From: Stenotrophomonas sp. BIO128-Bstrain
GTDB lineage: Bacteria > Pseudomonadota > Gammaproteobacteria > Xanthomonadales > Xanthomonadaceae
DNA: 64,000 bases
Direction: 5' to 3'
NCBI RefSeq assembly: GCF_030128875.1
Contig: NZ_CP124620.1
Coordinates: 3,607,001-3,671,000 of the forward strand
In this document: in pieces, positions 28,690 to 37,435 of the stretch
Layout of the letters: the number at the start of each line of letters is the position of its first letter
How positions within the stretch are numbered: the first letter of the stretch is position 1
The notes under the pieces: generated by a model
Database searches by the model: none
Told to the model about the DNA's origin: nothing
Seen by the model: only the letters and a program-made list of their open reading frames with translations
Made by a program: the position numbers and the translations under genes

Positions 28690-29663
28690 TGCGCCCTCAC
28701 GCTGACTTCGCCCGCATGGAAAACCCGTTCGCTGCCGTCGATACGCACGCGCAGTGCTCCGTCGTCGGCCAGGCCCAGTGCCGTGCCGGCAAACAGGACG
28801 CCGCCTTCTTCCACCTGCACCTCGCGCCCGGCCAGGCTGTCCAGCGCGGCGTAGCGGGCCAGGAACGGCGCCAGGCCCTGCTGCTCGAACGCGTCCAGTG
28901 CCGGCAGCAGCGCGGCCAGGATGCGGGCGACCACGGCATTGCGCGAGGTCTGTTCGCCACACAGCGTGTCCAGATCGGTCCAGGGCTGGGTGATCTCCGC
29001 CGCGAAGGTGGCCGGCATGCGTACGTTGACGCCAAGCCCGATCACGGCCCGCGCAGGGCCGGCGAATTCACCGCCGCCTTCGATCAGCAGGCCACCGAGT
29101 TTGTGGCCGTCGACGACCAGGTCATTCGGCCACTTCAGCGCGACACCGCCGAAGCCCGCCTCGCGCAGTGCTTCGGCCACCGCGACACCGGCGACCAGGC
29201 TGAGCCCGCCCAGCCGCGACAGGCCACCGGCAAAGCCGCGTAATACTGAGAGGTAGACATGCGCCGCCAACGGCGAGGCCCACACCCGCCCCCGCCGCCC
29301 GCGGCCACGGGTCTGGCGCTCGGCCAGGAGCACCGCCACCCCGCGCTCCGGCGCGCTGCAACGCAACAATTCACTATTTGTTGACGCCACCGACCAGGCG
29401 ATCTCCAGCGAGGCCAGTTCGGCGGACACCGGGCCCGGCAGCGCAGCCTGGATGGCATCGGCCTCCAGCAGGTCCAATGGCTGCTGCAGCTGGTAGCCGT
29501 CACCGGCACGGCCGTCGATATCGACCCCGGCGGCTCTAAGTCCTTGAATCCGCTTCCAAATCGCGGCGCGGGTCTGGCCCAGTTCGCGCGCCAGCGCGTC
29601 GCCGGACAGGCGCCCGGCGCCCAGTTTGGCCAGCAGTTGGCGGTCGTCCACGGCAGCTTCCAT
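28686..29663 (-). CDS. birA: Bifunctional biotin--[acetyl-CoA-carboxylase] ligase / biotin operon repressor
   Basis: A 325-residue BirA. The N-terminal winged helix (about 1-60, LARELGQTRAAIWKRIQGL) indicates the repressor form. The catalytic domain carries the biotin-AMP loop GRGRRGRVW and KWPNDLVVDGHKLGG. A C-terminal SH3-like domain follows. It biotinylates AccB and represses biotin genes when biotin is ample. ATG at 29663 gives the full HTH; the frame upstream lacks family sequence. Upstream lies a divergent small secreted protein. Confidence 0.93.
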   Translation of the reverse strand: MEAAVDDRQLLAKLGAGRLSGDALARELGQTRAAIWKRIQGLRAAGVDIDGRAGDGYQLQQPLDLLEADAIQAALPGPVSAELASLEIAWSVASTNSELLRCSAPERGVAVLLAERQTRGRGRRGRVWASPLAAHVYLSVLRGFAGGLSRLGGLSLVAGVAVAEALREAGFGGVALKWPNDLVVDGHKLGGLLIEGGGEFAGPARAVIGLGVNVRMPATFAAEITQPWTDLDTLCGEQTSRNAVVARILAALLPALDAFEQQGLAPFLARYAALDSLAGREVQVEEGGVLFAGTALGLADDGALRVRIDGSERVFHAGEVSVRAQ

Positions 29664-29771
29664 CGGGTAAACGGGAAAAGTATGCGGGAAAGCCGCCGCC
29701 AGCGCCCACCGGAGGCCTTCCAATCCCTTGGGCGAATCGGGCTAGAATCGAGAACTTGACCCGCCCTGTGG

Positions 29772-30056
29772 ATGTTGACGATGCGCCCGTTCGCCCATTG
29801 CCTGCTCCTCCTGATGGCCCCGCTGGCCGCGCACGCTTCCGATGCGCTCACCACGGCGGGCCGCGGCGCGTGTGTCTATTCGGGCAGCGAGAACGAGCGC
29901 AGTGCGCCCGCGTCGGCCTCGGCGGCCGCCGCCCCGGCGACCGTCAAGCCCAGCGCCAGCAGCGGTACCAGCACCGGCGGCGGTGGCGATGACGACGTAC
30001 TGCCGCGCCTGCGTGCGCCGAAATGGCACAGCTTCCTGCCGGGTATGTTCCGCTGA
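29772..30056 (+). CDS. Small secreted low-complexity protein
   Basis: A 94-residue protein with a signal peptide (MRPFAHCLLLLMAPLAAHA counted from the second ATG at 29781, which may be the true start). The mature part is an Ala/Ser/Gly/Thr-rich flexible stretch, then an acidic patch (GGGGDDDV) and a hydrophobic tail (PKWHSFLPGMFR). I associate that tail with conserved hypothetical proteins of Xanthomonadaceae. No function can be proposed. Its 3' end overlaps the start of mtfA by 34 bases, suggesting translational coupling. Confidence 0.65.
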   Translation: MLTMRPFAHCLLLLMAPLAAHASDALTTAGRGACVYSGSENERSAPASASAAAAPATVKPSASSGTSTGGGGDDDVLPRLRAPKWHSFLPGMFR

Positions 30057-30808
30057 TCGAACGACTGTTGGGCTGGCTGCGCCGCACGCCACGCGAGATC
30101 GACCCCACCCTCTGGGACCGCACCTGCCGCCGCGCCGCGTGGCTGCAGCAGCTGGACCCAGCCCGCCGCGAGCGCCTGCGCGCCCTCGCCGCCCGCTTCC
30201 TCCACGAGAAGACGATCAGCCCGGCCGCCGAACTGCAGCTCGATGAGGCCGACGGCGTGCTGTTGGCCGCGCTGTGCTGCCTGCCGTTGCTGGAACTGGG
30301 CGAAATCGGCCTGCGTGGCTGGTCGCAGCTGATCGTCTATCCCGACGCGTTCCGCGTGCACCGCAGCCATGTGGATGCCGCCGGCGTGCTGCACGAATGG
30401 GACGACGCGCTGATTGGCGAATCCTGGGACAGCGGTCCGCTGATTCTCTCCTGGGCCGACATCCAGGCCGACATCGCCGATCCCGAAGCCGGGTTCTGCG
30501 TGGCGGTGCATGAGATGGCGCACAAGATCGATGCGCTGGACGGGGCGATCGACGGCACGCCGCCGTTGCCGCGGGCGTGGCAAACGCAATGGGCAGCGGA
30601 TTTCCAGCAGGCCTACGACACGTTCTGCGCCGAGGTGGACAGCGGTCGGCAGACGTTGATCGACCCCTACGCGTCCGAGGCGCCGGAAGAATTCTTCGCG
30701 GTGGTCAGCGAGTACCACTTCTCCGCACCGGCGCTGCTGGCGCGTGAGATGCCGGCGGTGGCCGGGCATCTGCAGCGGTTCTATGGACCGTCACCGCTGA
30801 TGCGGTGA
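30023..30808 (+). CDS. mtfA: Zinc-dependent peptidase MtfA
   Basis: A 261-residue cytosolic zinc metallopeptidase of the MtfA (DgsA anti-repressor) family. The zinc site is VAVHEMAHKID (HExxH) with the third-ligand region PEEFFAVVSEYHF. In E. coli the protein binds the repressor Mlc (DgsA) and so affects glucose PTS control; here the partner is not known. ATG at 30023 is within the previous gene. A weak ribosome-binding site suggests coupled translation. Confidence 0.9.
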   Translation: MAQLPAGYVPLIERLLGWLRRTPREIDPTLWDRTCRRAAWLQQLDPARRERLRALAARFLHEKTISPAAELQLDEADGVLLAALCCLPLLELGEIGLRGWSQLIVYPDAFRVHRSHVDAAGVLHEWDDALIGESWDSGPLILSWADIQADIADPEAGFCVAVHEMAHKIDALDGAIDGTPPLPRAWQTQWAADFQQAYDTFCAEVDSGRQTLIDPYASEAPEEFFAVVSEYHFSAPALLAREMPAVAGHLQRFYGPSPLMR

Positions 30809-30814
30809 GGCGCG

Positions 30815-30922
30815 CCACGACCAACGGTCGTGGGCCACCAGCGCCTTGGAAATGCCGGGCGATCCAGATCGATGATGCACCCTGCAGACCACGGGTAGGT
30901 ACCGACCGCTGGTCGGTACAAC
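30815..30922. repeat. SMAG-like palindromes at the 3' end of phoQ
   Basis: Two palindromes: 30815-30833 (CCACGACC-aac-GGTCGTGG) and a GTAG-headed element at 30895-30922 (GTACCGACC-gct-GGTCGGTAC). They lie between convergent mtfA and phoQ, three bases from the phoQ stop, and could also stabilise or end both transcripts. Confidence 0.8.
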
Positions 30923-30924
30923 CT

Positions 30925-32352
30925 TTACGGCCCCGGCGGCAGCTTCACTTCAAAGCGCGCGCCACCCAGTTCCGGCGAACGCGTCACCTGCAGTTCGCCA
31001 CGGTAATCCTTGATCAGGTCCTGCACGATCGACAGGCCGATGCCGTGGCCCTGCACGCGCTCATCGCCACGCACGCCACGCTGCAGCACCTTGGCGATGT
31101 CTTCCGGTGCGATGCCCGGGCCATCATCGTCCACCGAAAGCACCAGGCCTGCGCGACGCGCACCGGGCGCCGGCAACGGATGCGCGGTCAGCAGCACGCG
31201 GCGCTTGGCCCACTTGAAGGCGTTCTCCAGCAGGTTGCCGAGCAGCTCCTGCAGGTCACCAGGCTCGCCATGGAAACGCGCGGCCGGATCGATGTCGAAT
31301 TCGCACAGCACGCCCTTCGAGGCATACACCTTCTCCAGGCCACGCACGATCTCTTCGGCGTTGGACTCGATCGGCAACGGCGCGGAGAACAGCTTGTGGC
31401 CGGACGACGCCGCGCGCGCCAGCTGGTAGGACACCAGGTTGTTCATGCGCCGCAGCTGCACGTCGAATTCTTCGCGCAGATCCTCATCGCGCGCGCCACT
31501 GTCGAGCTGCGTGCGCAGCACCGCGAGCGGTGTCTTCAGGCTGTGCGCGAGATCGGCCAGGGTGTTGCGCTGGCGCTCGAGGTTTTCGCGCTCGCTCTCG
31601 ATGAAGGCGTTGATGCTGTCGGTCAGCGGCTCCAGCTCGCGCGGATGGCGTTCGCTCATGCGCTCGGTTTCACCGCGCTGGACCTTGGTCAGTTCGTTGA
31701 TCACGCGCCGCATCGGGCGCAGGCTCCATTGCAGAATCACGGTCTGCAGCAACAGCAGGATCAGACCGATGCCACCCAGGTAGAACCACACCCGCCCGCG
31801 GAACACGCGCAGCTGCGCGCCGAGCGCGCGCGAGTCTTCGAGCACGTAGATCGTGTACGGGAATTCGGTGGCCGGGTCGGCGTCGGCATCCCAGACCAGG
31901 CCCATGCCATAGCGGTAGGCCGAGCCCTCGCTGCCGTCGATCTGGATCATCGGCAACGGGCCTTCGAAGACTTCCTGGCGCGGAGCCAGCATGCCGCCGC
32001 CCACGGTGGGCAGCATGGGGCCTTCGGCGGACATGGAGTTGCCCTTGCCGTCGGGCATCACGACCTGCAGATAGAGGCCGCTGCCGGGAACATCAAAGCG
32101 CGGATCCGGTGGCTGCTCGCGGATGTACAGCGAGCGATCGCGGGTGAAGTCGATGCCGGCCGCGTAGGCGGTGGCGTAGTTCTTGAGGCGCTCGCGCAGG
32201 TTGGCCTTCGCGGTATCGGCGAAGGCGGCGTCCAGCGCGTAGCCGGCCAGGGCCAGGAAGGCCACCAGGCCCACCGAGGCGGCCAGCAGCTGGCGCGCCT
32301 GCAGTGAGCGCGGCCGCCAGCGTTTAAAGAACCACAGACGGCCGGACATCAT
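30925..32352 (-). CDS. phoQ: Sensor histidine kinase PhoQ
   Basis: A 475-residue membrane sensor. Two transmembrane helices (about 22-44 and 190-212) flank a periplasmic sensor domain. A HAMP-like segment follows, then a HisKA domain with His270 in DLAHSLKTPLAVL and a HATPase domain (NLLENAFKWAKR, VDDDGPGIA, GHGIGLSIV). The operon position after phoP and the PhoQ-type kinase core support the name. In Stenotrophomonas and Xanthomonas the system responds to low Mg2+ and cationic peptides and affects polymyxin susceptibility and virulence. Confidence 0.88.
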   Translation of the reverse strand: MMSGRLWFFKRWRPRSLQARQLLAASVGLVAFLALAGYALDAAFADTAKANLRERLKNYATAYAAGIDFTRDRSLYIREQPPDPRFDVPGSGLYLQVVMPDGKGNSMSAEGPMLPTVGGGMLAPRQEVFEGPLPMIQIDGSEGSAYRYGMGLVWDADADPATEFPYTIYVLEDSRALGAQLRVFRGRVWFYLGGIGLILLLLQTVILQWSLRPMRRVINELTKVQRGETERMSERHPRELEPLTDSINAFIESERENLERQRNTLADLAHSLKTPLAVLRTQLDSGARDEDLREEFDVQLRRMNNLVSYQLARAASSGHKLFSAPLPIESNAEEIVRGLEKVYASKGVLCEFDIDPAARFHGEPGDLQELLGNLLENAFKWAKRRVLLTAHPLPAPGARRAGLVLSVDDDGPGIAPEDIAKVLQRGVRGDERVQGHGIGLSIVQDLIKDYRGELQVTRSPELGGARFEVKLPPGP

Positions 32353-32369
32353 CTATCGCCAGCCGCAGC

Positions 32370-33053
32370 TCAGCCTTCGTTGCGCGGAATGGCGAAGCGG
32401 TAACCGCGGCCACGCACGGTTTCGATCGGCTTGAGTTCGCCGTCGGCATCGAGCTTCTTGCGCAGGCGGCCGATGAAGACCTCCAGCACGTTCGAGTCGC
32501 GATCGAAGTCCTGCTGGTAGATGTGTTCGGTGAGGTCGGCCTTGGAGACCAGTTCACCGGCATGCATCATCAGGTACTCGAGCACTTTGTACTCGTAGCT
32601 GGTGAGGTCCACATTGCTGCCGTTGACGCTGACCGTCTGCGCGGCAAGATCCAGCGCGACCGGGCCGCATTCCAGCGTCGGCTTGCTCCAGCCGGCAGCG
32701 CGGCGCAGCAGCGCATTGACGCGGGCCAGCAGCTCTTCCACGTGGAACGGCTTGACCAGGTAATCGTCGGCGCCCTGCTTGAGGCCCTCGACCTTGTCCT
32801 GCCAGCTTGAGCGCGCGGTCAGGATGAGCACGGGGAACTTCTTGCCCTCGTCGCGCAGCGCCTTGATCAGTTCCATGCCCGACATCTTGGGCAGGCCCAG
32901 ATCGATGATACCGACGTCGAACGGTACTTCGCGGCCCATGTACAGACCTTCCTCACCGTCCTGCGCAGCATCGACGGCAAAGCCTTCGCGCTTGAGCCGG
33001 GCTGCCAGTGTTTCCCGCAGCGGGGCTTCGTCTTCGACCAGAAGGATACGCAT
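32370..33053 (-). CDS. phoP: Response regulator PhoP
   Basis: A 227-residue OmpR-family regulator. The receiver domain has acidic residues in LLVEDEAP, phosphoacceptor Asp51 (GIIDLGLPKMSG), Thr in ILTARSS and Lys in YLVKPFH. The winged-helix output domain (about 130-222) contains LTSYEYKVLEYLM and VLEVFIGRLRKKLD. It lies 17 bases upstream of phoQ. An upstream gene for a PepSY-like secreted protein is in the same transcript direction. Confidence 0.92.
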   Translation of the reverse strand: MRILLVEDEAPLRETLAARLKREGFAVDAAQDGEEGLYMGREVPFDVGIIDLGLPKMSGMELIKALRDEGKKFPVLILTARSSWQDKVEGLKQGADDYLVKPFHVEELLARVNALLRRAAGWSKPTLECGPVALDLAAQTVSVNGSNVDLTSYEYKVLEYLMMHAGELVSKADLTEHIYQQDFDRDSNVLEVFIGRLRKKLDADGELKPIETVRGRGYRFAIPRNEG

Positions 33054-33130
33054 GAACTCTCCCTAGTGTCCTGGGTATGGCCCCATGGGGCCAGTGGGTA
33101 ATGCAGATGACTGCGGACAACTATCCCTGT

Positions 33131-33499
33131 TCAGGGGTTATCGCCGCGTAGTGATGACATATCCGAGCGCGGCGTGCGGGGCTGTGAACGCGATGTCGCC
33201 GGATCGTCCATATAGCGGACGCGACCGCGATCATCCATGTACTTCACCCGGTTGATATCGCGCCCATCGAAGGGCACGCGCTCGGCGCCGAGGATGTGTC
33301 CACCGGTAGTACGTTGCACCCGACGCACCGCGTCGGACAGCGAGCGCTCCTGCGGGCCACCACGTTCGGCCGTGCGCATCATTTCGGCACGGGCCGCTTC
33401 CGGCGGTGGCATCTGTGCCCACGCACTGCTGGAGGCAGCGGCGCCCGTCGCCAACAGGGCGAAGGCGGCAATGCGGCGGTGGCGGGTCACGGAGAACAT
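33131..33499 (-). CDS. Secreted PepSY-like small protein upstream of phoPQ
   Basis: A 122-residue exported protein. The signal peptide ends near SSSAWA. The core ERSLSDAVRRVQRTTGGHILGAERVPFDGRDINRVKYMDDRG is cut here only in description: it reads as one PepSY-like repeat (a helix with SDAVRRVQ, then strands with GHILGAE and NRVKYMD). PepSY domains often inhibit proteases or sense envelope state. It is 77 bases upstream of phoP, same strand, so it may be part of the PhoPQ operon and feed information to PhoQ (inference). Confidence 0.72.
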   Translation of the reverse strand: MFSVTRHRRIAAFALLATGAAASSSAWAQMPPPEAARAEMMRTAERGGPQERSLSDAVRRVQRTTGGHILGAERVPFDGRDINRVKYMDDRGRVRYMDDPATSRSQPRTPRSDMSSLRGDNP

Positions 33500-33711
33500 C
33501 GGTCTGATCCTAGCGGAGCGCGGCTAAACGTTCAAAAGTTGTGAATCGGCAACCGCCAGCCTGGGCCGGCGCTTTACGAATCTTTAGCGAATTCTTGGTT
33601 TTAGCCAGTGAATCCGATCTGAACTTTTCCAGCTGCCTCCCCGCGCCGTTCATATAAGTGAACATTGGCGGTCAAAGCGGGATGCTTGTCAAGCCGACAA
33701 GGTGACGCGGC
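33500..33711 (-). promoter_or_regulatory. Likely promoter region of the PepSY-phoP-phoQ operon
   Basis: This 212-base non-coding region lies downstream of dusA and upstream of the PepSY gene. On the minus strand at 33572-33591 there is a direct repeat, TTCGCTAAAGA then TTCGTAAAG, 11 bases apart, the spacing of PhoP-box half-sites. An inverted repeat GTTCA-N6-TGAAC lies at 33648-33663. A weak 6-bp hairpin (33685-33701) may end dusA transcripts. Confidence 0.4.
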
Positions 33712-34728
33712 TCACGCGGCGACGCGATCGGCCTGCGCCCGGGTCACTGCCAGCGCCTGCTCGATCAGGCTCCAGTCGGCCCCGACCCGGTGCGAGCCCT
33801 CGCTCAGGATCTGGCGGAAGGCGCGCCCACCGGGCTGCCCATGGAACAGGCCCAGCAGGTGGCGGGTGATGTGCTTGAGGGCCAGCCCGCTGGCCAGCCG
33901 GGCCTCGATGTAGGGCTGCATCGCGCGCAGCAGGGCTTCGCGAGGTTGCAGCGCGGCGCCGGTCTGGGCGGCCTCGAGCTGATGCAGCACGTAGGGATCG
34001 TGGTAGGCCGCACGGCCCAGCATCACCCCGTCCAGGGCCGGCAGCTGGGCCTGCGCCGCCTCGACCGTGGCCAAGCCGCCGTTGAGGACGATCTGCAGCT
34101 GCGGGCGATCGGTCTTGAGGCGGTGCGCCCAGTCGTACCGCAGCGGCGGCACTTCGCGGTTTTCCTTGGGCGACAGGCCCTTCAGCCACGCGTTGCGGGC
34201 ATGTACCACGAACATCGCACTCCCGGCGTTTGCCGACTGATCGACGAAGTTGACGAAGTTTTCGTAGTCGTTGTCGTCATCCACGCCCAAGCGGCATTTC
34301 ACCGTGACCGGAATGTCCACCGCGGCAACCATCGCGCCCACGCACTCGGCGACCAGCGCCGGCTCGCGCATCAGGCAGGCACCGAAGCGCCCCGCCTGGA
34401 CCCGGTCGGACGGGCAGCCGCAGTTGAGGTTGACCTCGTCGTAGCCCCATTCCTGCGCGATACGCGCAGCCTGAGCCAGCAGGGCCGGATCGCTGCCGCC
34501 CAGCTGCAGGGCCAGCGGATGCTCGCTGCCGTCGAAGCCGAGCAGGCGCTCGCGGTCGCCATGGATCACCGCGTTGGCGTGCACCATCTCGGTGTACAGC
34601 CGTGCGCCCGGTGCCAGCAACCGATGGAAGTACCGGCAATGGCGGTCCGTCCAGTCCATCATCGGGGCGACGGACAGGCGCAGGGAGGCGGCGTAACGCG
34701 CGGCGGCGTCGGTGATCGGCTGGGTCAT
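33712..34728 (-). CDS. dusA: tRNA-dihydrouridine synthase A
   Basis: A 338-residue FMN enzyme that reduces uridines 20/20a in the tRNA D-loop. The N-terminal TIM barrel has SVAPMMDWTDRHCR, the catalytic Cys is in NCGCPSDRVQAGRFGACL, KCRLGVDD follows, and FMN-phosphate residues lie near ILNGGL and MLGRAAY. A helical tRNA-binding domain makes up the last 80 residues. The PMMDWTDRH N terminus is specific to the DusA subgroup. It is monocistronic. Confidence 0.93.
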   Translation of the reverse strand: MTQPITDAAARYAASLRLSVAPMMDWTDRHCRYFHRLLAPGARLYTEMVHANAVIHGDRERLLGFDGSEHPLALQLGGSDPALLAQAARIAQEWGYDEVNLNCGCPSDRVQAGRFGACLMREPALVAECVGAMVAAVDIPVTVKCRLGVDDDNDYENFVNFVDQSANAGSAMFVVHARNAWLKGLSPKENREVPPLRYDWAHRLKTDRPQLQIVLNGGLATVEAAQAQLPALDGVMLGRAAYHDPYVLHQLEAAQTGAALQPREALLRAMQPYIEARLASGLALKHITRHLLGLFHGQPGGRAFRQILSEGSHRVGADWSLIEQALAVTRAQADRVAA

Positions 34729-34897
34729 GGGGCGCGGGGCTGTCTGGATTCACTGGCAATGCCAGCGCAATCAATAGTTTACCCCCTTCCCATGAACGCT
34801 GCCCGAGAGTGCAGCCGGCGGCCGGATCGCGCGCGGAGTACCCGCCTGCAACGACGGCGGTAGACAATGCAGCCTTGCACGTCCCTCCCAGGCATCC

Positions 34898-35854
34898 ATG
34901 CCCGCACTCCGTCTGCCCAGCTTCGACCCCACCACCGAGCAAGGCGTCCTGCGCCTGTCGATCGCCGCCTCCCTGGCGATGGCCGCCGCGGCCGTGGCGT
35001 TCGGCCTGTTGGCCAACTCCTCGCTGATCATCTTCGATGGCATCTACGGGCTGATCGACGTGGTGATGACCTGGTTGTCGCTGCTGGTGGTGCGCCTGAT
35101 CAGCCTGTCGACCCACGTCGATACCCTGCAGTCGCGCTTGAACCAGCGCTTCACCATGGGCTTCTGGCACCTGGAGCCGATCGTGCTCGGGGTCAGCGGC
35201 ACGTTGATGATCGGCGCGGCGCTGTATGCCGCGGTCAATGCGGTGGATACCCTGATGTCCGGCGGACGCGAGATCGCGCTGGGGCCGGCAATCCTGTTCG
35301 CGGTGATCTCGATCGTGGCCGAAACCGGCCTGGCACTGTTCGTGCGCCGGGCAAACCGGTCGATCGGCTCGGACTTCATTGCCCTGGATGCCAAGAACTG
35401 GGTCGTCGCGGCCAGCATGTCGGCGGCGTATCTGGTCGCCTTCGTCGGCGGCTATGTGCTGGGCGGCACGCCGTGGGCGTGGCTGGTGCCGTACATCGAT
35501 CCGGCGATCCTGCTGGTGGTCTGCCTGTTCGTGGTGGTGGCGCCGATGGGCACGGTGCGGCAGGCACTGTCGGACATTCTGCTGATCACGCCGCTGGATC
35601 TGCAGACGCATGTCGATGAGGTTGCGCGCGATATCGTGGCCCGGCACGGCTTCCTGGAGTACCGCAGCTACGTGGCCAAGGTCGGGCGCGGTGAGCAGAT
35701 CGAACTGTTCTTCGTGGTGCGCGCCGATGATCCGCCGCGCGCGCTGATCGAGTGGGACCGGCTGCGCGATGAGATCGGTGAGGCGCTGGGTGAGGAGTCG
35801 CCGGACCGCTGGCTGACCATCATGTTCACCACGGATCGGGAGTGGGCGATCTGA
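34898..35854 (+). CDS. Cation diffusion facilitator family transporter
   Basis: A 318-residue CDF-family protein with six hydrophobic segments in residues 15-215 and a C-terminal cytoplasmic domain (about 225-318). The usual helix 2 metal site shows as DGIYGLIDVV and helix 5 as DAKNWVVAAS, so the canonical HxxxD/DxxxD pairs are partly changed and metal specificity is uncertain. The protein belongs to the branch annotated as cation transporters with relaxed motifs. The gene converges on the AraC regulator, with only 21 bases between stops. Confidence 0.8.
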   Translation: MPALRLPSFDPTTEQGVLRLSIAASLAMAAAAVAFGLLANSSLIIFDGIYGLIDVVMTWLSLLVVRLISLSTHVDTLQSRLNQRFTMGFWHLEPIVLGVSGTLMIGAALYAAVNAVDTLMSGGREIALGPAILFAVISIVAETGLALFVRRANRSIGSDFIALDAKNWVVAASMSAAYLVAFVGGYVLGGTPWAWLVPYIDPAILLVVCLFVVVAPMGTVRQALSDILLITPLDLQTHVDEVARDIVARHGFLEYRSYVAKVGRGEQIELFFVVRADDPPRALIEWDRLRDEIGEALGEESPDRWLTIMFTTDREWAI

Positions 35855-35875
35855 GCAAGGCCGGCGTGCGTCGCG

Positions 35876-36712
35876 TTATCGCTCGGTGGCCACACTGCCC
35901 TGCTTCCACTGCCGTGGCGACTGCCCGGTCTGCGCCTTGAACGCGCGCGACAACGCCGCTTCGCTGCCGTAGCCCACATCGATGGCGATGCGCTTGAGCG
36001 GATGGCCGCGGCGTAGCGCCTGCTGTACCAGGCGAGTGCGCCAGCCCTGCAGATAGTGCCCGGGCGTGCTGCCGATGGTGTCGCGGAAGCTGTCGGCGAA
36101 GGCGCTCCGTGACATGCCGGCGCGCTGGGCAAGCGACTCCAGCGTCCACTCGTCGGCGGGTGCTTCATGCATGGCCACCAGCGCGTGGCGCAGGCGCGGA
36201 TGGGCCATGCCGGCCAGCAGGCCGACGCGGATCTGGCCGCTCTCCATCAGCGCGCGCAGGATCTGGATCACCACCACTTCAAACAGGCGATCCAGCAGCG
36301 CCTGGCGGCCACAGCGCTGCGCGAAGGCTTCTTCGAACAACAGCGACAGCACCGGCTGGCCGCCATACAGGCCGTCCAGCGGCAGGCAGACGACCGGCGG
36401 CAGTGCAGCGGCGACCGGATTATTGGCCCCGCCTTCGAACTGCAGGTTGGCGCAGGCAAAGTCGGCCCCCCGGGTGGCATCGGTGACGAAGCGGTGCGCG
36501 AGCGGGCGCGGGTACAGCAGTACGCTGGGCGTGGTGATCTGCAGCACGCTGCCGTCCGGATGCTCAACGCGCACATCGCCCTCGCGGATCAGATGCAGTT
36601 GGCCGCGCTCGCCGTCGGCGGGCAGATCGTTGATGCCGCACAGCGCGCCGGCATGGAACACCTCGGCCGACACCGCGAAGCGGTCCAGCAGGGATTGCAG
36701 TCGATCGACCAT
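35876..36712 (-). CDS. AraC family transcriptional regulator (cupin_6 type)
   Basis: A 278-residue regulator. The N-terminal cupin-like sensor domain (about 1-170, with [15 protein letters not shown]) is followed by two AraC helix-turn-helices ([19 protein letters not shown] and [20 protein letters not shown]). The ATG at 36712 is chosen because [12 protein letters not shown] begins the cupin domain. It is divergent from ohr with 111 bases between starts, so ohr is a likely target; classical MarR-type OhrR is not next to it. The inducer is unknown. Confidence 0.85.
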   Translation of the reverse strand: MVDRLQSLLDRFAVSAEVFHAGALCGINDLPADGERGQLHLIREGDVRVEHPDGSVLQITTPSVLLYPRPLAHRFVTDATRGADFACANLQFEGGANNPVAAALPPVVCLPLDGLYGGQPVLSLLFEEAFAQRCGRQALLDRLFEVVVIQILRALMESGQIRVGLLAGMAHPRLRHALVAMHEAPADEWTLESLAQRAGMSRSAFADSFRDTIGSTPGHYLQGWRTRLVQQALRRGHPLKRIAIDVGYGSEAALSRAFKAQTGQSPRQWKQGSVATER

Positions 36713-36823
36713 TGGCGGACTCCAGATCAAGTTTTCTGGACGAAATGTTGCCATAAGTACGACCCAGGCGCGCAAAGTACACCTGCCATCTGGCCCACCC
36801 CTTTCACTCCGCAGGAGATTCCC
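36713..36823. promoter_or_regulatory. Divergent araC-type regulator/ohr intergenic region
   Basis: A 111-base region that must hold both promoters. TGGACGAAATG at 36737-36747 lies in a locally AT-rich stretch. No confident operator palindrome is seen. GGAGA precedes the ohr ATG. Confidence 0.4.
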
Positions 36824-37249
36824 ATGTCCATTGCCAACGTTCTGTACACCGCCCAGGCCACTGCCAACGGCGGCCGCGACGGCCGCGCCGTCTCTTCCGA
36901 CAACGTGCTGGACATCCAGCTCTCCACCCCGCGCGAGCTGGGCGGTGCGGGCGGCCCGGGCACCAACCCGGAGCAGCTGTTCGCCGCCGGTTACTCGGCC
37001 TGCTTCCTGGGCGCGCTGAAGTATGTGGCCGGCCAGGCCAAGGTCGCTCTGCCGGCTGAAACGCAGATCACCGGCAAGGTCGGCATCGGCCAGATCCCGA
37101 CCGGCTTCGGCATCGAAGTGGCGCTGGAGATCTCGGTTCCGGGCCTGCCGCGCGAGCAGGTCGAAGAACTGGTGCAGAAGGCCCACATCGTGTGCCCGTA
37201 CTCCAACGCGACCCGTGGCAACATCGACGTGACGCTGACGGTGGTCTGA
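36824..37249 (+). CDS. ohr: Organic hydroperoxide resistance protein Ohr
   Basis: A 141-residue OsmC/Ohr-family thiol peroxidase that reduces organic and fatty-acid hydroperoxides using dihydrolipoyl proteins. The reactive cysteines are Cys60 ([13 protein letters not shown]) and Cys124 ([13 protein letters not shown]), and Arg/Glu of the active site lie in TPRELGG and VEELV. Its length and [11 protein letters not shown] are diagnostic of Ohr rather than OsmC. The ATG at 36824 has AGGAGA upstream; the very long upstream open frame is not coding. Confidence 0.95.
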   Translation: MSIANVLYTAQATANGGRDGRAVSSDNVLDIQLSTPRELGGAGGPGTNPEQLFAAGYSACFLGALKYVAGQAKVALPAETQITGKVGIGQIPTGFGIEVALEISVPGLPREQVEELVQKAHIVCPYSNATRGNIDVTLTVV

Positions 37250-37294
37250 AAAAAAATGGGCGGCTGCCTGACTTGATCGTCTGGCAACCGCCCA
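37250..37294 (-). terminator. Terminator between ohr and the convergent valine operon
   Basis: The stem ATGGGCGG-c-TGCC / GGCA-a-CCGCCCAT has a 14-base loop. On the minus strand it is followed by a run of eight T (37250-37257), so it is oriented to end the mmsB transcript. It also abuts the ohr stop. Confidence 0.75.
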
Positions 37295-37305
37295 TCCCAC
37301 CGCGG

Positions 37306-37432
37306 TGGATCCCGTGGGCGTACCCATGGGATGCATCTTGTTCTGTTGCAAAGACCAACGGTCGTTGCCTACCGGTGAAGCCGGATGGCGCCGGTGTCGA
37401 TAGTGACGTTGCCGGCCAGCGGCCGGCACTAC
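37306..37432. repeat. SMAG-like palindromes downstream of mmsB
   Basis: Three palindromes: about 37310-37333 (ATCCCGTGGG with CCCATGGGAT), 37348-37372 (GACC-aac-GGTC ending CTAC) and a full SMAG stem at 37411-37432 (GCCGGCC-agc-GGCCGGC then ACTAC). The last ends 4 bases before the mmsB stop codon. Confidence 0.75.
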
Positions 37433-37435
37433 CCG

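Noticed and set aside
36167..36823. Extension of the ohr frame 219 codons upstream
   Set aside because: It lies antisense to the AraC regulator; Ohr proteins start at the ATG at 36824, which has a good ribosome-binding site.
35876..37429. 517-codon open frame fusing the AraC regulator with sequence antisense to ohr
   Set aside because: The upstream portion is the mirror of ohr; the regulator's own ATG at 36712 begins its cupin domain.
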